This document shows, piece by piece, positions 1 to 9,109 of a DNA stretch of 64,000 bases. Within the stretch, counting starts at the first letter, position 1. Every line of letters begins with the position of its first letter. Source of the DNA: Sedimentibacter hydroxybenzoicus DSM 7310 (GTDB taxonomy: Bacteria; Bacillota; Clostridia; Tissierellales; Sedimentibacteraceae); assembly GCF_013403245.1 (NCBI RefSeq), contig NZ_JACBNQ010000002.1, positions 186,001 to 250,000 of the forward strand, in the 5' to 3' direction. A program made the position numbers and the translations under genes. Under the pieces are notes generated by a model, which searched no databases, was not told the DNA's origin, and was given only the letters and a program-made list of their open reading frames with translations.

Positions 1-2
1 AT

Positions 3-704
3 ATGAAAAACAGATTTAAAAATGCAAGAACAAAAATGAAAAATTTCTTTATTAGATTAAAACACAAGGACACAAGTTTTTTTATCATTGCCCTTTGCAT
101 TGTTTTACTATCAACAGCAATCGTATGGAGATATACTTCAAATTCCGGTAAGGAAAATAACGTGGCAGACAATAGGAACGAAGATGAAAACATCGGAGTT
201 AATCTTGACCCTGTCGAGGAAGAAAATAGAAGTATAATGGAAGGATACGAGAATGCTAAAGATGAAGAAGACGAGAAAGACAGTGAGAATTCTGATAATC
301 TCAATACGATGAAATTGCCGCTGGATGGGGAAATTATCAGAGAGTTTACAATGGATGACCTAATTTATTATGAAGCAATCGGAGAATGGAGAGTACATAG
401 AGGAGTGGATATTAAGCCTAATGATACGTTGATGATTGAATCTGCACTGGCAGGCACCGTAGAATCGGTCAACACATCAGAAATAATGGGCACGGAAATA
501 ATTATAGACCATGGAAACAACATTAAAACAGTTTACAGCAATTTAGTAACAGCTTCTGTAAAAGTGGGAGAGCAGGTGCAGCAGGGACATGTGATAGGAA
601 ATGTAGGTAAAATAGCAAGCATTGAATCAGCAGACGGAGCACACTTGCATTTTGAGTTACTTGTAGACGGTAAAAATGTTAATCCATTGGACTATATTAA
701 ATAG
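3..704 (+). CDS. spoIIQ: SpoIIQ-like M23 metallopeptidase
   Basis: Forespore-membrane protein that, in the SpoIIQ family, pairs with SpoIIIAH across the engulfment septum. The 233-residue product has one N-terminal membrane segment (about 23-42), an acidic linker (about 50-100) and an M23/LytM domain (about 105-232). The zinc-site residues look intact: H132 and D136 in HRGVD, and H214/H216 in HLHFEL. Clostridial SpoIIQ proteins keep these, whereas the B. subtilis protein is degenerate. The ATG lies only two bases inside the window, so the upstream signals cannot be seen. SpoIIID follows after 74 bases, the usual clostridial order, and this supports SpoIIQ over a generic M23 endopeptidase. Confidence 0.85.
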   Translation: MKNRFKNARTKMKNFFIRLKHKDTSFFIIALCIVLLSTAIVWRYTSNSGKENNVADNRNEDENIGVNLDPVEEENRSIMEGYENAKDEEDEKDSENSDNLNTMKLPLDGEIIREFTMDDLIYYEAIGEWRVHRGVDIKPNDTLMIESALAGTVESVNTSEIMGTEIIIDHGNNIKTVYSNLVTASVKVGEQVQQGHVIGNVGKIASIESADGAHLHFELLVDGKNVNPLDYIK

Positions 705-778
705 CACAATAAGGTTCTAATAGGACAAAGAAATGCATAAAAATGTAAATAAGACGGTATAGCCAAAGGGGGTTAATA

Positions 779-1054
779 ATGAAAGATTACATAGAACGGA
801 GAGCCATGGAGATTGCGGAATATATTATAAGTACTGAATCTACCGTGAGGCAGACGGCGAAAAAGTTCGGCGTGAGCAAAAGCACTGTCCATAAGGATGT
901 AACAGAACGTCTTCCCAAACTGAACCCTCCAGCTGCAAGCGAAGTAAAAAAAGTTTTGCTGAAAAACAAGTCTGAAAGGCATATCAGAGGAGGAAAAGCA
1001 ACTCGCTTAAAATATAAAGAAGCACATGAGCACGACAAAGTTAGCAATATGTAA
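779..1054 (+). CDS. spoIIID: Sporulation transcriptional regulator SpoIIID
   Basis: Small DNA-binding protein (91 residues) that modulates mother-cell transcription during sporulation. The family's helix-turn-helix is plain at about residues 22-41 (TVRQTAKKFGVSKSTVHKDV), followed by the basic C-terminal tail typical of SpoIIID. Length matches the family. The ATG is preceded by a strong AGGGGG-type ribosome site. It sits directly after spoIIQ and is followed by an intrinsic terminator. Confidence 0.95.
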   Translation: MKDYIERRAMEIAEYIISTESTVRQTAKKFGVSKSTVHKDVTERLPKLNPPAASEVKKVLLKNKSERHIRGGKATRLKYKEAHEHDKVSNM

Positions 1055-1060
1055 TTAACC

Positions 1061-1100
1061 ACTTGATGAAAGACACTGACTGTAATGGTTGGTGTCTTTT
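1061..1100 (+). terminator. Intrinsic terminator after spoIIID
   Basis: Arms AAAGACACTGAC (1069-1080) and GTTGGTGTCTTT (1088-1099) pair, allowing two G-U pairs, and end in a short T run. A near copy of the whole element lies at 8579-8619 on the far side of the next two genes. Confidence 0.8.
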
Positions 1101-1230
1101 GTGTTTCTTGAGTAAAATATAAAATTGCTTTATACGGCATAAAAAAAATTTGCAGCCCTGCTTGATTCTATTCGTAATTGCGTATAAAATATAGTTGATT
1201 AAATTTATTGCAAAGTCGGTGAAATTATTT

Positions 1231-2412
1231 ATGGAACATATGGAGTATATTACTGTAGGGGAAGCGGCAGCAAAATGGAATATATCCTTGCGAAGGGTAC
1301 AGAAGCTTTGTGAGCAGGAGCGCATTCTCGGAGCCAGGAAGCTTGGAAGAGCCTGGATGCTTCCTGCCGGCACAGAAAAACCCACAGACCCGCGCAGGGG
1401 GAAAAAATGCGCTCAAAATACCCTGTCTTCCGAATTGGCACATGTAGTCTCAATGACCAATGCACCGATGCCTATGCACAACGCAGAAGCGATTCTGGAT
1501 ACTGTAAAGGAGGATTGTGCAAGGCTTCAATACGAGGCGGAGTTTGCCTATTTTCGAGGGGATTTTCAGCAGTCGATGGACTACTTTCATAGTATAAAGG
1601 GCAACGATGCCGTAAAGCTTCGTGCCAGCATCGTAGCAGTTGCTGCCGTTATCAGCTTGGGAGATTATCATACATACATGGAAATAGAAGCGTATCTTAA
1701 GGATAAAATAATAGGTGGCGGTGATGTAGCTGTTTTCGCTGAGCTTTCCCTTGCAGCCGCATCAGTTAGCTGTATAGTACCTAATCTTGCCCCTGAGTGG
1801 CTGAGGGAAGGAAATTTCGACGATGTACCCATGCAGTTTCGTTATTATGCTCTTTATCTCAGGGCAAAATATTTGCAATGTATAGGCAAGTATGAAGCAA
1901 TGCTTTCTGTGGCACAGACTGCATTGACTCTTGATGAGCCTGAGAATACCTTTACGTTCACAGGCATATATCTTCGGTTGTGTTGTGCAACGGCTTGTCA
2001 TGCGCTGGAACAGGAGGACAAGGCAAAGAGATTTTTGCTTGAGGCAATGGGAATAGCTCTGCCTCACGGCTTCATTACACCATTTGCGGAGAACTTGACT
2101 GCTCTCGGAGGTTTGATGGAAAAGTGCATCTTAAAGGAGTTTCCTAATCAGTATGATGTTATAATCAGACAATGGATGCGAACATTTCAAAACTGGATTA
2201 TTTTCCATAACCACTTTACGAAGGATAACCTTACGCTTGTATTATCCTTGAGGGAATACCATATCGCACAGATGGTGGCGCGTCGCATTCCATATGCGAA
2301 GATTGCTGAGCAGCAATGTATTTCAGTGGGGAGGGTTAAGAATATTATGCTTGAGGTGTACGAAAAGCTCTTCATTTCAGGAAGAGAAGAGCTTGTCAAA
2401 TATGTTTTCTGA
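1231..2412 (+). CDS. LuxR-type HTH regulator with N-terminal excisionase-like domain
   Basis: Putative transcriptional regulator of about 393 residues. The N-terminus (YITVGEAAAKWNISLRRVQK) resembles the MerR/excisionase-like winged helix found in many clostridial regulators. The middle is helical and TPR-like. The C-terminus (SLREYHIAQMVARRIPYAKIAEQ..., then SVGRVKNIM) fits a LuxR-type helix-turn-helix. The start at 1231 is chosen because GGTGA lies 8 bases upstream; a TTG at 1195 in the same frame lacks a good site. It sits 120 bases upstream of the giant surface-protein gene and shares its richer GC content, so it probably controls that gene. That regulatory link is inferred. Confidence 0.75.
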   Translation: MEHMEYITVGEAAAKWNISLRRVQKLCEQERILGARKLGRAWMLPAGTEKPTDPRRGKKCAQNTLSSELAHVVSMTNAPMPMHNAEAILDTVKEDCARLQYEAEFAYFRGDFQQSMDYFHSIKGNDAVKLRASIVAVAAVISLGDYHTYMEIEAYLKDKIIGGGDVAVFAELSLAAASVSCIVPNLAPEWLREGNFDDVPMQFRYYALYLRAKYLQCIGKYEAMLSVAQTALTLDEPENTFTFTGIYLRLCCATACHALEQEDKAKRFLLEAMGIALPHGFITPFAENLTALGGLMEKCILKEFPNQYDVIIRQWMRTFQNWIIFHNHFTKDNLTLVLSLREYHIAQMVARRIPYAKIAEQQCISVGRVKNIMLEVYEKLFISGREELVKYVF

Positions 2413-2467
2413 TTAAAAAAAAGTGACTTTTTTAGACCTGTCAGTTACTACCATAAAAAGGAATTTA

Positions 2468-2506
2468 CCCCTATAATAGTATTGAAAACTATAATAGGGG
2501 TTTTTT
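2468..2506 (+). terminator. Terminator or attenuator hairpin before surface protein
   Basis: CCCCTATAATAG (2468-2479) pairs with CTATAATAGGGG (2489-2500) with one internal mismatch, followed directly by six T residues. It ends the regulator transcript or attenuates read-through into the surface-protein gene, whose Shine-Dalgarno (AAGGAG at 2521) is only 15 bases further on. Confidence 0.75.
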
Positions 2507-2532
2507 ATGCCCTTTTACGAAAGGAGCAAACA

Positions 2533-5500
2533 ATGAAACAAAAATTTATGTTCAGGAGGGTAATGGCGGCAGTTATGACTGTGGTTATGTTTTTTACCCT
2601 GTTCCCTGCTTCCGCATTTGCCTATGTGGGAGCAATGAGAAGGGATGTAGGCGGAATTGCTGTGGGAAGTAAGGACGGTTATTATTATCTCCAAAATTCT
2701 TACATAGGATTTTATATCAGACTGCAGGACGGTAATATGATTACTGTTCCTTCTCAAAAGACATTGGAGGATGTTAAAAAAATGGGGGCAACGGAAACCT
2801 ACTCCTTTTATGCCCAGACATTTACGGGAGGAGAAATTGATCCGATAAAGACGGATGTGAGCCAACCCATATATCCTCGCAGCAAAGGAGCGACTATCAT
2901 ACAGGATGCAGAAAATCCCAAGCTATCGCAGAATTTTTTGTTTGATAACGGAACAAGGATTGACATCACATATGAGCTTGTAAGGCTTGACAAGGGAGCG
3001 CAGACAGGAAACAACGGGAAGATAATAGAATATGATGACTCTGATTCGGGAAGAACCTGGGGAGTGCTTGCCCAGGTGAAAATCAGCAACGCTCCCAAAA
3101 ACACAAGCATACGCGTGATAACCCGTCATAACGGCTTTGGCAGTGTCGGACACAATATTGCGGGAAGCCCCCGTATGGGCTTCTATACGCATACCTATGA
3201 CTATCCTAGTGATAAAACTACCAGAACACATTATTCGTCTTTGTTGTATCCCACAAGCGATGCAATTAAACCTGTTCAGGGTGAGCGCTACATTAGCGAG
3301 GTGTATACGGATTCCTTTTCCTATGCCAATCAGTTTGTAGCTCTCGGAGGTTATGTAAACATTATGGGAGAAGCGTGGGACGGTCATGGAAATTGGATAC
3401 CAACCTTGCATTCCGGCATACGGGGACATTTGCACAGCGGTATCAGAGGATATGCTCATTCGTTTCATTACTCTCCGGTTAATTCCACAGTGAGCGTTAA
3501 TCACGATTTTGGTTTTGATGAATCATCCTGGGCACTCTGGGGCTTCCGCGATTTGTATGAGTTCGGAGCCACAAATATTCCACCGGACCCCGCAACTATT
3601 CCTACCAATGCGGCCTGCCTCGGAATAGTCAAAAACGCAAATGCATTTTCGGCTCAGCCCGGGGAAAATGAGACGGAATTGAAAACTCGTTACGGCAGCA
3701 ATTTGGTTGCGGTTTTCCGGGGTACCTTTGAGCAGTCCTCCGGCAATTTTGTTTTTAAAAATGGTGCGGTTCAGCTGTCACCTTCGCTGACTGCCACATG
3801 GGATGGGAGCGGAGAGTTCATCGTGGCATCAAACGGGTCGGTAACAGCAAAAAATGTTCATCTTTCCACACCTACGTTTAAATGCTACAAGCCTAATACG
3901 GCTCCCGACAGCAGCCTCAAATTTTCATATACTGACGGCAAGCTTAAAATAGAAATGGAGCCGGATAAAAATGCCGCAATTATTCACATCGATATACCCG
4001 GAGCCAGGTGCAGGCTGGAAAGCGTCACGGCAGATATGCTGGGAAATCTGATTTTTACCGGGGATATGGGTATATCCACACCGTTTATTGACGCTGCCAA
4101 AATAGAAATGAAGCGTTTAGGCATGGGAACAAAAAACAGTGCCTTCGTGATTAACGGGGTGGAAGCATCCGGCAGCATTGACACGGAAAAGCTCATGGGG
4201 CTTGAGATAGGCAGTGCTTCCGCTGAAATCAACACCTTTGAAGGTGAGGAACGTTATGCATTTGAGCTTGAGGTAAATGTGTTTGATTTGTTTGAGGCGG
4301 AGGGTGAGCTGGAGCTTACACGCATTTATACGGGAGCACTTATTCCAAACACACTAATACTTGGTGCGTCATCCGAGGTGGGTGTACCCCTTGTACCTCC
4401 GATTGTGGTCGGAGAGTTCAACGGTTTAAGGGGAGGCTTCAAGGACCTGGCAAAGACAATAAACGGTGATTATTCGGCAATTCCGCCCTTGAGACTTACG
4501 GTGGGGGCAAAAGGGAGCGTGCTGGAAATTATCGAGGGTTGGTATGACATCACCGTGGGAGCAGGATATTACGAGGCAAAGCTTTCGGATGGGAAAATTT
4601 TTGAAATGGAAATTATTGATGAATACAGCTGGTACGTGGGTCTCGGAGGGGATGTTCGCAAATACAGTAATAAAGAGTACAAAGGTCTTTCGGTAAACGG
4701 AGGCATGAAGCTGGATGTTGCGATTACCAAGGATAAGCCCTTCATTAGGGCCGGTGGTGCGATTAATGCATCGGCATTTTCAGGTATAAGCAATGACGGT
4801 AAAAATATGTATGTAATGCTCGGTGCGGACGGTAAAATTTATGGAATGGTGCAGATTCCGGAAGAAGCATGGGCTTTGGGAGATATGACTCTTATGAGCG
4901 CGCAAATAGACCTTGCCTTGGGAGGGCAGACTGAATTTTCAATTGCCAACACGACCGTAGAGGAAGCGGCTAAAAATGCATTCCGCAATATTTCGGGATA
5001 TGGCGGGGTTGCGTATACAGGAACTTTCGTGGGGCTTCCTTTCCGTATTTATTATATATTCCAGGATAAAAATGTGGGAATTAAGGTGGGAGCATGGTGG
5101 GAAAAATTTGAACCCTTTAATCCCGGTCCTTACAAACAAGCGCTGCTGAATGAAAGCACCGGAGAGCAGACGGGAATTCTTGTAATGAATGACAACTTTG
5201 TTCTGCTTGCTTCAAGCCGTCCGGATATCATGGGAATTTCCGGCAGCACAACTCCTTCGGGTATAACTGCCAAAAGTGCATATGCTTCGGGAATTACGGG
5301 TGTTGATATAAATGAGATAGGCACAACGGGTAAAAAGTATGAGGTTGAAATCTCGGACAGCGTTGACCCTAATCTGCTTGCGGTTTCCTTGATATTGAAG
5401 AATGGTTCGGGTGCAACTTCCGAGGAGCTTTTTGAAGATATAAAAAATAAAATAACGAATCCCGATTACACAACATTTTCTGCAATCCGTGCAAAATTTA

Positions 5501-8500
5501 ACAGCGACGGTGAGATAACCAATGAGGGTACGGCAAATACCTTCTTAGGAGAAAATTATGTAACGGTCAAGCTGCCGGTGGGAGGAACATGGACTTTTGA
5601 TTCATCGGGAGAGCCCTTTGATATTGTCTGCTATTATGCGAGCCCTTACGCATCTCTTGACAACATGAGTATCAACGCTGACGGGAAAATGACCGGGCAG
5701 GTAGAGGATATGGACAGCAGCGCATCATACATTCTCAGAACATATTTAGGAGATGAAAAGGGTGCTACGGATTATCTGTTATCTCAGAGTGATGTTCCGG
5801 TAAATGGCGAAATAAACGAAAGTATTCCGCTTATCGGTGGTGCGGTTCCGACGGGAAGCTACTATGTAACCACGGTGCTGCTGGAGGAAATTAATGATGA
5901 CTTTGACGGGAACAAAGCTGTTGATGAGGATGAAATTGCTTTCATCAGGACACATGCTTATGAATTTGATAATATGGTTGACTATAACAACGACATTCAG
6001 CCAAAGAAGCCCTTAAATGTAGGACTCAAATCCATAGGCAGCGAGGTAATGCGCGCAAGCTGGAAGAAGCCTGCAGGTGATCCAGTGGACGGCTACTACA
6101 TCAGGCTGTATCAGAAAGACGGAAGCAAATGGATTTCAACAGGAGCAAATTATCTGCTGAAGTCAGATGATCTTGATGAAAATGCAGGCGGTGAATACAC
6201 CCTTGATATGGCTGTCACCGCAGGCAACGGCGATGATACCTTATCTCCTCTCGAAGCGGATAAGGACTATAAAATCGGTATAACGGCCTTCAAATACATT
6301 GACGGCAATTTCCCTGTGGAAAGTGAGGAAGCAGAAAGCTTTGAATGTCGTCTTCCCAAGGCTGTTTTCCCAAAGCTTACTTACCTGCCTGAACCCTTCG
6401 TGGAAAGTGAAAACTCTATGAAGCTCTTTTATATTAACGGCAGCAGCTTATTACAAATAAACTCCTTTGTAAACGGAAACTGGACTCCGACGCGTATGGT
6501 TGTTGCACGCATGGATACGGATGCTGTCATAGCCGAAACGGATGGTGTGGATGATATGAGCCCGATGCTTTCCTTCTATACTCCAGAAGACTTTGAAGGT
6601 GCACTCAATCTTATGGTTACGGCGACAAGCGCACAGGGAGATATTACGGTGGATTATATCGGACTGAGGCTCGACGATGTACCGCCGATGATTACGCTGG
6701 ACAGTGATTCCTTTGTTGCAAACTATAATACAGGTGAGTTCAGTATTACGGGAGCAACAGAATCAAATGCCGCAGTGGTACTGGCAACACCGGTTATCAC
6801 TGCGGACGGAACAAACGGTGTAAGTATCGACAACCTCAGCAATGATCAGATAAAAGCAGATGAGAATGGAGCATTTACTCTGAAGGGGCATCTGAATCCG
6901 GCATCAAACAACTTTACGGCGGCAGACAGTGGGGTTATTATACTTCAGGCAAAGGATGCCGCAGGCAATGCTTCCGAAGCAGCTTCCGCACAGATAGTGC
7001 GGGGAGGAAAATCACAGGGTTCCGGACCGACGGGAGCGGCAGCACCTGCTGTATCAGGCATTGTAATTGCACCTGAGGAAAGTCCGGTACATCCCGTGAC
7101 TGTAGTTATTCCTGTTGAAAATAAAAATATAGAGGATAAGGATATCTCGGATGCAATTGCAAAGGCACAGTTATATGCAAAAGAGCATGGCAAGACCGCA
7201 AACGGTATTTCTGTGGTACTGGATATGGGAGATTTAATGTCGGTGACATTGAGCAGAACAGCTTTAAACAGTCTTGTCAGTGCGGGAGTAACCGAGCTTG
7301 CAATAAACGGCACGAATGTTTCTCTCGGACTTGACCTGAAAGCACTGAAGGAAATTCTGAATCAGAGCTCGGGAGATGTAACTATAACAATTGCTCCGGC
7401 TACAGGGCTTTCCGAACAGGCACAGTCACTTATTGGTAATCGACCTGTGTACAATGTAACCATAAGCTATTTCAGTGACCGAAAAATTGTAAATGTCAGT
7501 AGTCTTGGCAACGGAACAGCCACTCTTTCCATACATTATACACCAGGCGAAAATGAAGCTGTGGGTTATCTGTTCGGCGTATATGTGGATGAAGAGGGTA
7601 ATGTAAGCCGCATACCCGGTTCAACTTATGATAACGACAGCAGGTGCCTGATTATTACTACAGACCACTTATCATTATACGGTGTGGGCTATACAAAGCC
7701 AAGTGCAAAATTTACTGACATCGGCAGTCATTGGGCTGAGGAATATATTGATTATGCAGTCGGGCGCGGACTTCTCTCCGGCACTTCGGATACTTTTTTT
7801 GCACCGGAAACCGCAATGACGCGTGGAATGCTGGTTACTGTACTCGGAAGGACGGTCAGCGTTGATGACGATGAATACACTGCAAGCAGCTTCACCGATG
7901 TGCCGGCGGACAAATATTATATGCCGTATGTGGAATGGGCATATAAAAATGACATTGTCAGGGGTACAGGTAATCAGCAATTTGCACCGGACAGGGCCGT
8001 TACGCGTGAGGAAATAGCGGTCATATTTGCAAACTATGCCAAAGCTGTAGGCTACAGGCTGCCGATGGTACGCGAAGTTATTGCATATGCGGATGACAGC
8101 AGCATAGGCATTGTCTATAAAGACGCTATTACAGAAATGCAGCAATCGGGTGTTATGACGGGAGATAACAGAAATATGTTTAACCCCAAGTCAAGCGCAA
8201 CACGTGCTGAAGTTTCTGTCATGCTTTACCGATATATCAAGCTGACCATTAATCCTGCAACAGCACAGGGTTGGACACTGAATGATGCCGGACAGTATTA
8301 CTACTACAGAGATGGAAAGGCTTTATCCGGCTGGCATGACATTGATGGTGCGAGGTATTTCTTCAATGATGATTATACCTTAAAAACCGGCTGGGTTAAG
8401 GACGGAGAAGTCTGGAGATATTATTTCGACAATCAGATACTCACGGGCTGGCAGGATATCGGAGATAAATGGTATTATTTTTATGATGATGGTTCCCTTG

Positions 8501-8562
8501 CAAGAAATGCCACCATCGATGGCTACAATTTGGACGAAAACGGTGTGAGAAAAACAAAGTAA
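2533..8562 (+). CDS. Giant SLH and choline-binding-repeat surface protein
   Basis: Secreted cell-surface protein of about 2,009 residues. The start at 2533 has AAGGAG 6 bases upstream and begins a clear signal peptide (MKQKFMFRRVMAAVMTVVMF, ending near ASAFA); the in-frame ATG at 2482 is rejected because it overlaps the upstream hairpin. Residues about 30-1150 form a long region without a domain I recognise. A fibronectin-III-like segment follows (about 1157-1260), then an Ig-like segment and a glycine/proline linker. Three SLH motifs (about 1725-1900: FTDIGSHWAEEYIDYAV, FTDVPADKYYMPYVEWAY and a diverged third) precede aromatic choline/glucan-binding-type repeats (about 1912-2009: GQYYYYRDGKALSGW, DKWYYFYDDGSLA). 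SLH domains bind pyruvylated wall polymers. Two wall-binding systems on one protein is unusual. Ligand and function are unknown. Confidence 0.88.
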   Translation: MKQKFMFRRVMAAVMTVVMFFTLFPASAFAYVGAMRRDVGGIAVGSKDGYYYLQNSYIGFYIRLQDGNMITVPSQKTLEDVKKMGATETYSFYAQTFTGGEIDPIKTDVSQPIYPRSKGATIIQDAENPKLSQNFLFDNGTRIDITYELVRLDKGAQTGNNGKIIEYDDSDSGRTWGVLAQVKISNAPKNTSIRVITRHNGFGSVGHNIAGSPRMGFYTHTYDYPSDKTTRTHYSSLLYPTSDAIKPVQGERYISEVYTDSFSYANQFVALGGYVNIMGEAWDGHGNWIPTLHSGIRGHLHSGIRGYAHSFHYSPVNSTVSVNHDFGFDESSWALWGFRDLYEFGATNIPPDPATIPTNAACLGIVKNANAFSAQPGENETELKTRYGSNLVAVFRGTFEQSSGNFVFKNGAVQLSPSLTATWDGSGEFIVASNGSVTAKNVHLSTPTFKCYKPNTAPDSSLKFSYTDGKLKIEMEPDKNAAIIHIDIPGARCRLESVTADMLGNLIFTGDMGISTPFIDAAKIEMKRLGMGTKNSAFVINGVEASGSIDTEKLMGLEIGSASAEINTFEGEERYAFELEVNVFDLFEAEGELELTRIYTGALIPNTLILGASSEVGVPLVPPIVVGEFNGLRGGFKDLAKTINGDYSAIPPLRLTVGAKGSVLEIIEGWYDITVGAGYYEAKLSDGKIFEMEIIDEYSWYVGLGGDVRKYSNKEYKGLSVNGGMKLDVAITKDKPFIRAGGAINASAFSGISNDGKNMYVMLGADGKIYGMVQIPEEAWALGDMTLMSAQIDLALGGQTEFSIANTTVEEAAKNAFRNISGYGGVAYTGTFVGLPFRIYYIFQDKNVGIKVGAWWEKFEPFNPGPYKQALLNESTGEQTGILVMNDNFVLLASSRPDIMGISGSTTPSGITAKSAYASGITGVDINEIGTTGKKYEVEISDSVDPNLLAVSLILKNGSGATSEELFEDIKNKITNPDYTTFSAIRAKFNSDGEITNEGTANTFLGENYVTVKLPVGGTWTFDSSGEPFDIVCYYASPYASLDNMSINADGKMTGQVEDMDSSASYILRTYLGDEKGATDYLLSQSDVPVNGEINESIPLIGGAVPTGSYYVTTVLLEEINDDFDGNKAVDEDEIAFIRTHAYEFDNMVDYNNDIQPKKPLNVGLKSIGSEVMRASWKKPAGDPVDGYYIRLYQKDGSKWISTGANYLLKSDDLDENAGGEYTLDMAVTAGNGDDTLSPLEADKDYKIGITAFKYIDGNFPVESEEAESFECRLPKAVFPKLTYLPEPFVESENSMKLFYINGSSLLQINSFVNGNWTPTRMVVARMDTDAVIAETDGVDDMSPMLSFYTPEDFEGALNLMVTATSAQGDITVDYIGLRLDDVPPMITLDSDSFVANYNTGEFSITGATESNAAVVLATPVITADGTNGVSIDNLSNDQIKADENGAFTLKGHLNPASNNFTAADSGVIILQAKDAAGNASEAASAQIVRGGKSQGSGPTGAAAPAVSGIVIAPEESPVHPVTVVIPVENKNIEDKDISDAIAKAQLYAKEHGKTANGISVVLDMGDLMSVTLSRTALNSLVSAGVTELAINGTNVSLGLDLKALKEILNQSSGDVTITIAPATGLSEQAQSLIGNRPVYNVTISYFSDRKIVNVSSLGNGTATLSIHYTPGENEAVGYLFGVYVDEEGNVSRIPGSTYDNDSRCLIITTDHLSLYGVGYTKPSAKFTDIGSHWAEEYIDYAVGRGLLSGTSDTFFAPETAMTRGMLVTVLGRTVSVDDDEYTASSFTDVPADKYYMPYVEWAYKNDIVRGTGNQQFAPDRAVTREEIAVIFANYAKAVGYRLPMVREVIAYADDSSIGIVYKDAITEMQQSGVMTGDNRNMFNPKSSATRAEVSVMLYRYIKLTINPATAQGWTLNDAGQYYYYRDGKALSGWHDIDGARYFFNDDYTLKTGWVKDGEVWRYYFDNQILTGWQDIGDKWYYFYDDGSLARNATIDGYNLDENGVRKTK

Positions 8563-8578
8563 GATTTTAAAATTAGAT

Positions 8579-8619
8579 ACTTAATGAAAGACATCAACAG
8601 TAACGGGTTGGTGTCTTTT
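8579..8619 (+). terminator. Intrinsic terminator after surface protein (near copy of 1061-1100)
   Basis: AAAGACATCAAC pairs with GTTGGTGTCTTT and runs into six T residues. The sequence, including the unpaired flank ACTTNATGAAAGACA, is nearly the same as the spoIIID terminator. Confidence 0.85.
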
Positions 8620-8688
8620 TTGATATTTTAACCAATGGGGGGCAGGGTAATAATTTTATTGAAAAGCATATGAATTTATGGTAATTAG

Positions 8689-8697
8689 TGGTATAAT
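8689..8697 (+). promoter_or_regulatory. Extended -10 promoter
   Basis: TGgTATAAT, an extended -10 element, lies 35 bases before the TTG start at 8732. It makes the in-frame ATG at 8678 unlikely, because that codon lies upstream of the promoter's start point. The -35 match is weak. Confidence 0.5.
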
Positions 8698-8731
8698 AAA
8701 TCAACTTAGAAACGACATAAGGAGAATAACA

Positions 8732-9097
8732 TTGAATTTACCAAGAAGTATAAATGAAATAATTTTGAAAAGGAGAAATAGGTTGTCTAGAGATGTAGCA
8801 AATATTATTAAAATTACTGATGCAGCAAAGAATTATTTACATAAGAAAAACAAATTAAATGTATGTATTGAATATCCGGAGTACAGGACCGGTAATGATT
8901 GTGCTTTCGTGCAGGTACCTGAGATATTTGCCAAAAAACCAAAAAAGGAAGAAGATTATAATATAATATCTTTAGATGAAATTAATATTTTTTTATCCAA
9001 GCTTGTTAATTTGCCGGACAATGATGTTATAATAGACGTAGCTTCCTTTTTAGGAATAAAAATATTAACGGTTTCAGGATTTAATTCAAAAGATTAA
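8732..9097 (+). CDS. Small protein, possibly HesB/IscA-like (CC/Se-motif family)
   Basis: Protein of 121 residues from a TTG start chosen because AAGGAG lies 7 bases upstream. The pattern KITDAAKNYL near the start, a mid-protein Cys pair separated by hydrophobic strands, and the ending VASFLGIKILTVSGF recall the HesB-like CC/Se-motif small (seleno)protein family. The adjacent Cys pair of that family is not evident here, and no TGA codon occurs in the frame. It is followed 3-12 bases later by the hydroxyacid dehydrogenase gene, so the two are probably co-transcribed. Function unknown; the family link is tentative. Confidence 0.55.
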   Translation: MNLPRSINEIILKRRNRLSRDVANIIKITDAAKNYLHKKNKLNVCIEYPEYRTGNDCAFVQVPEIFAKKPKKEEDYNIISLDEINIFLSKLVNLPDNDVIIDVASFLGIKILTVSGFNSKD

Positions 9098-9109
9098 GAG
9101 GTGACCAAT

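Noticed and set aside
1195-1230. TTG start for the LuxR-type regulator
   Set aside because: No ribosome site; the ATG at 1231 has GGTGA at the right distance.
7675-8145. Long minus-strand ORF inside the surface-protein gene
   Set aside because: Shadow of the coding frame on the other strand: no ribosome site and a low-complexity product without known motifs.
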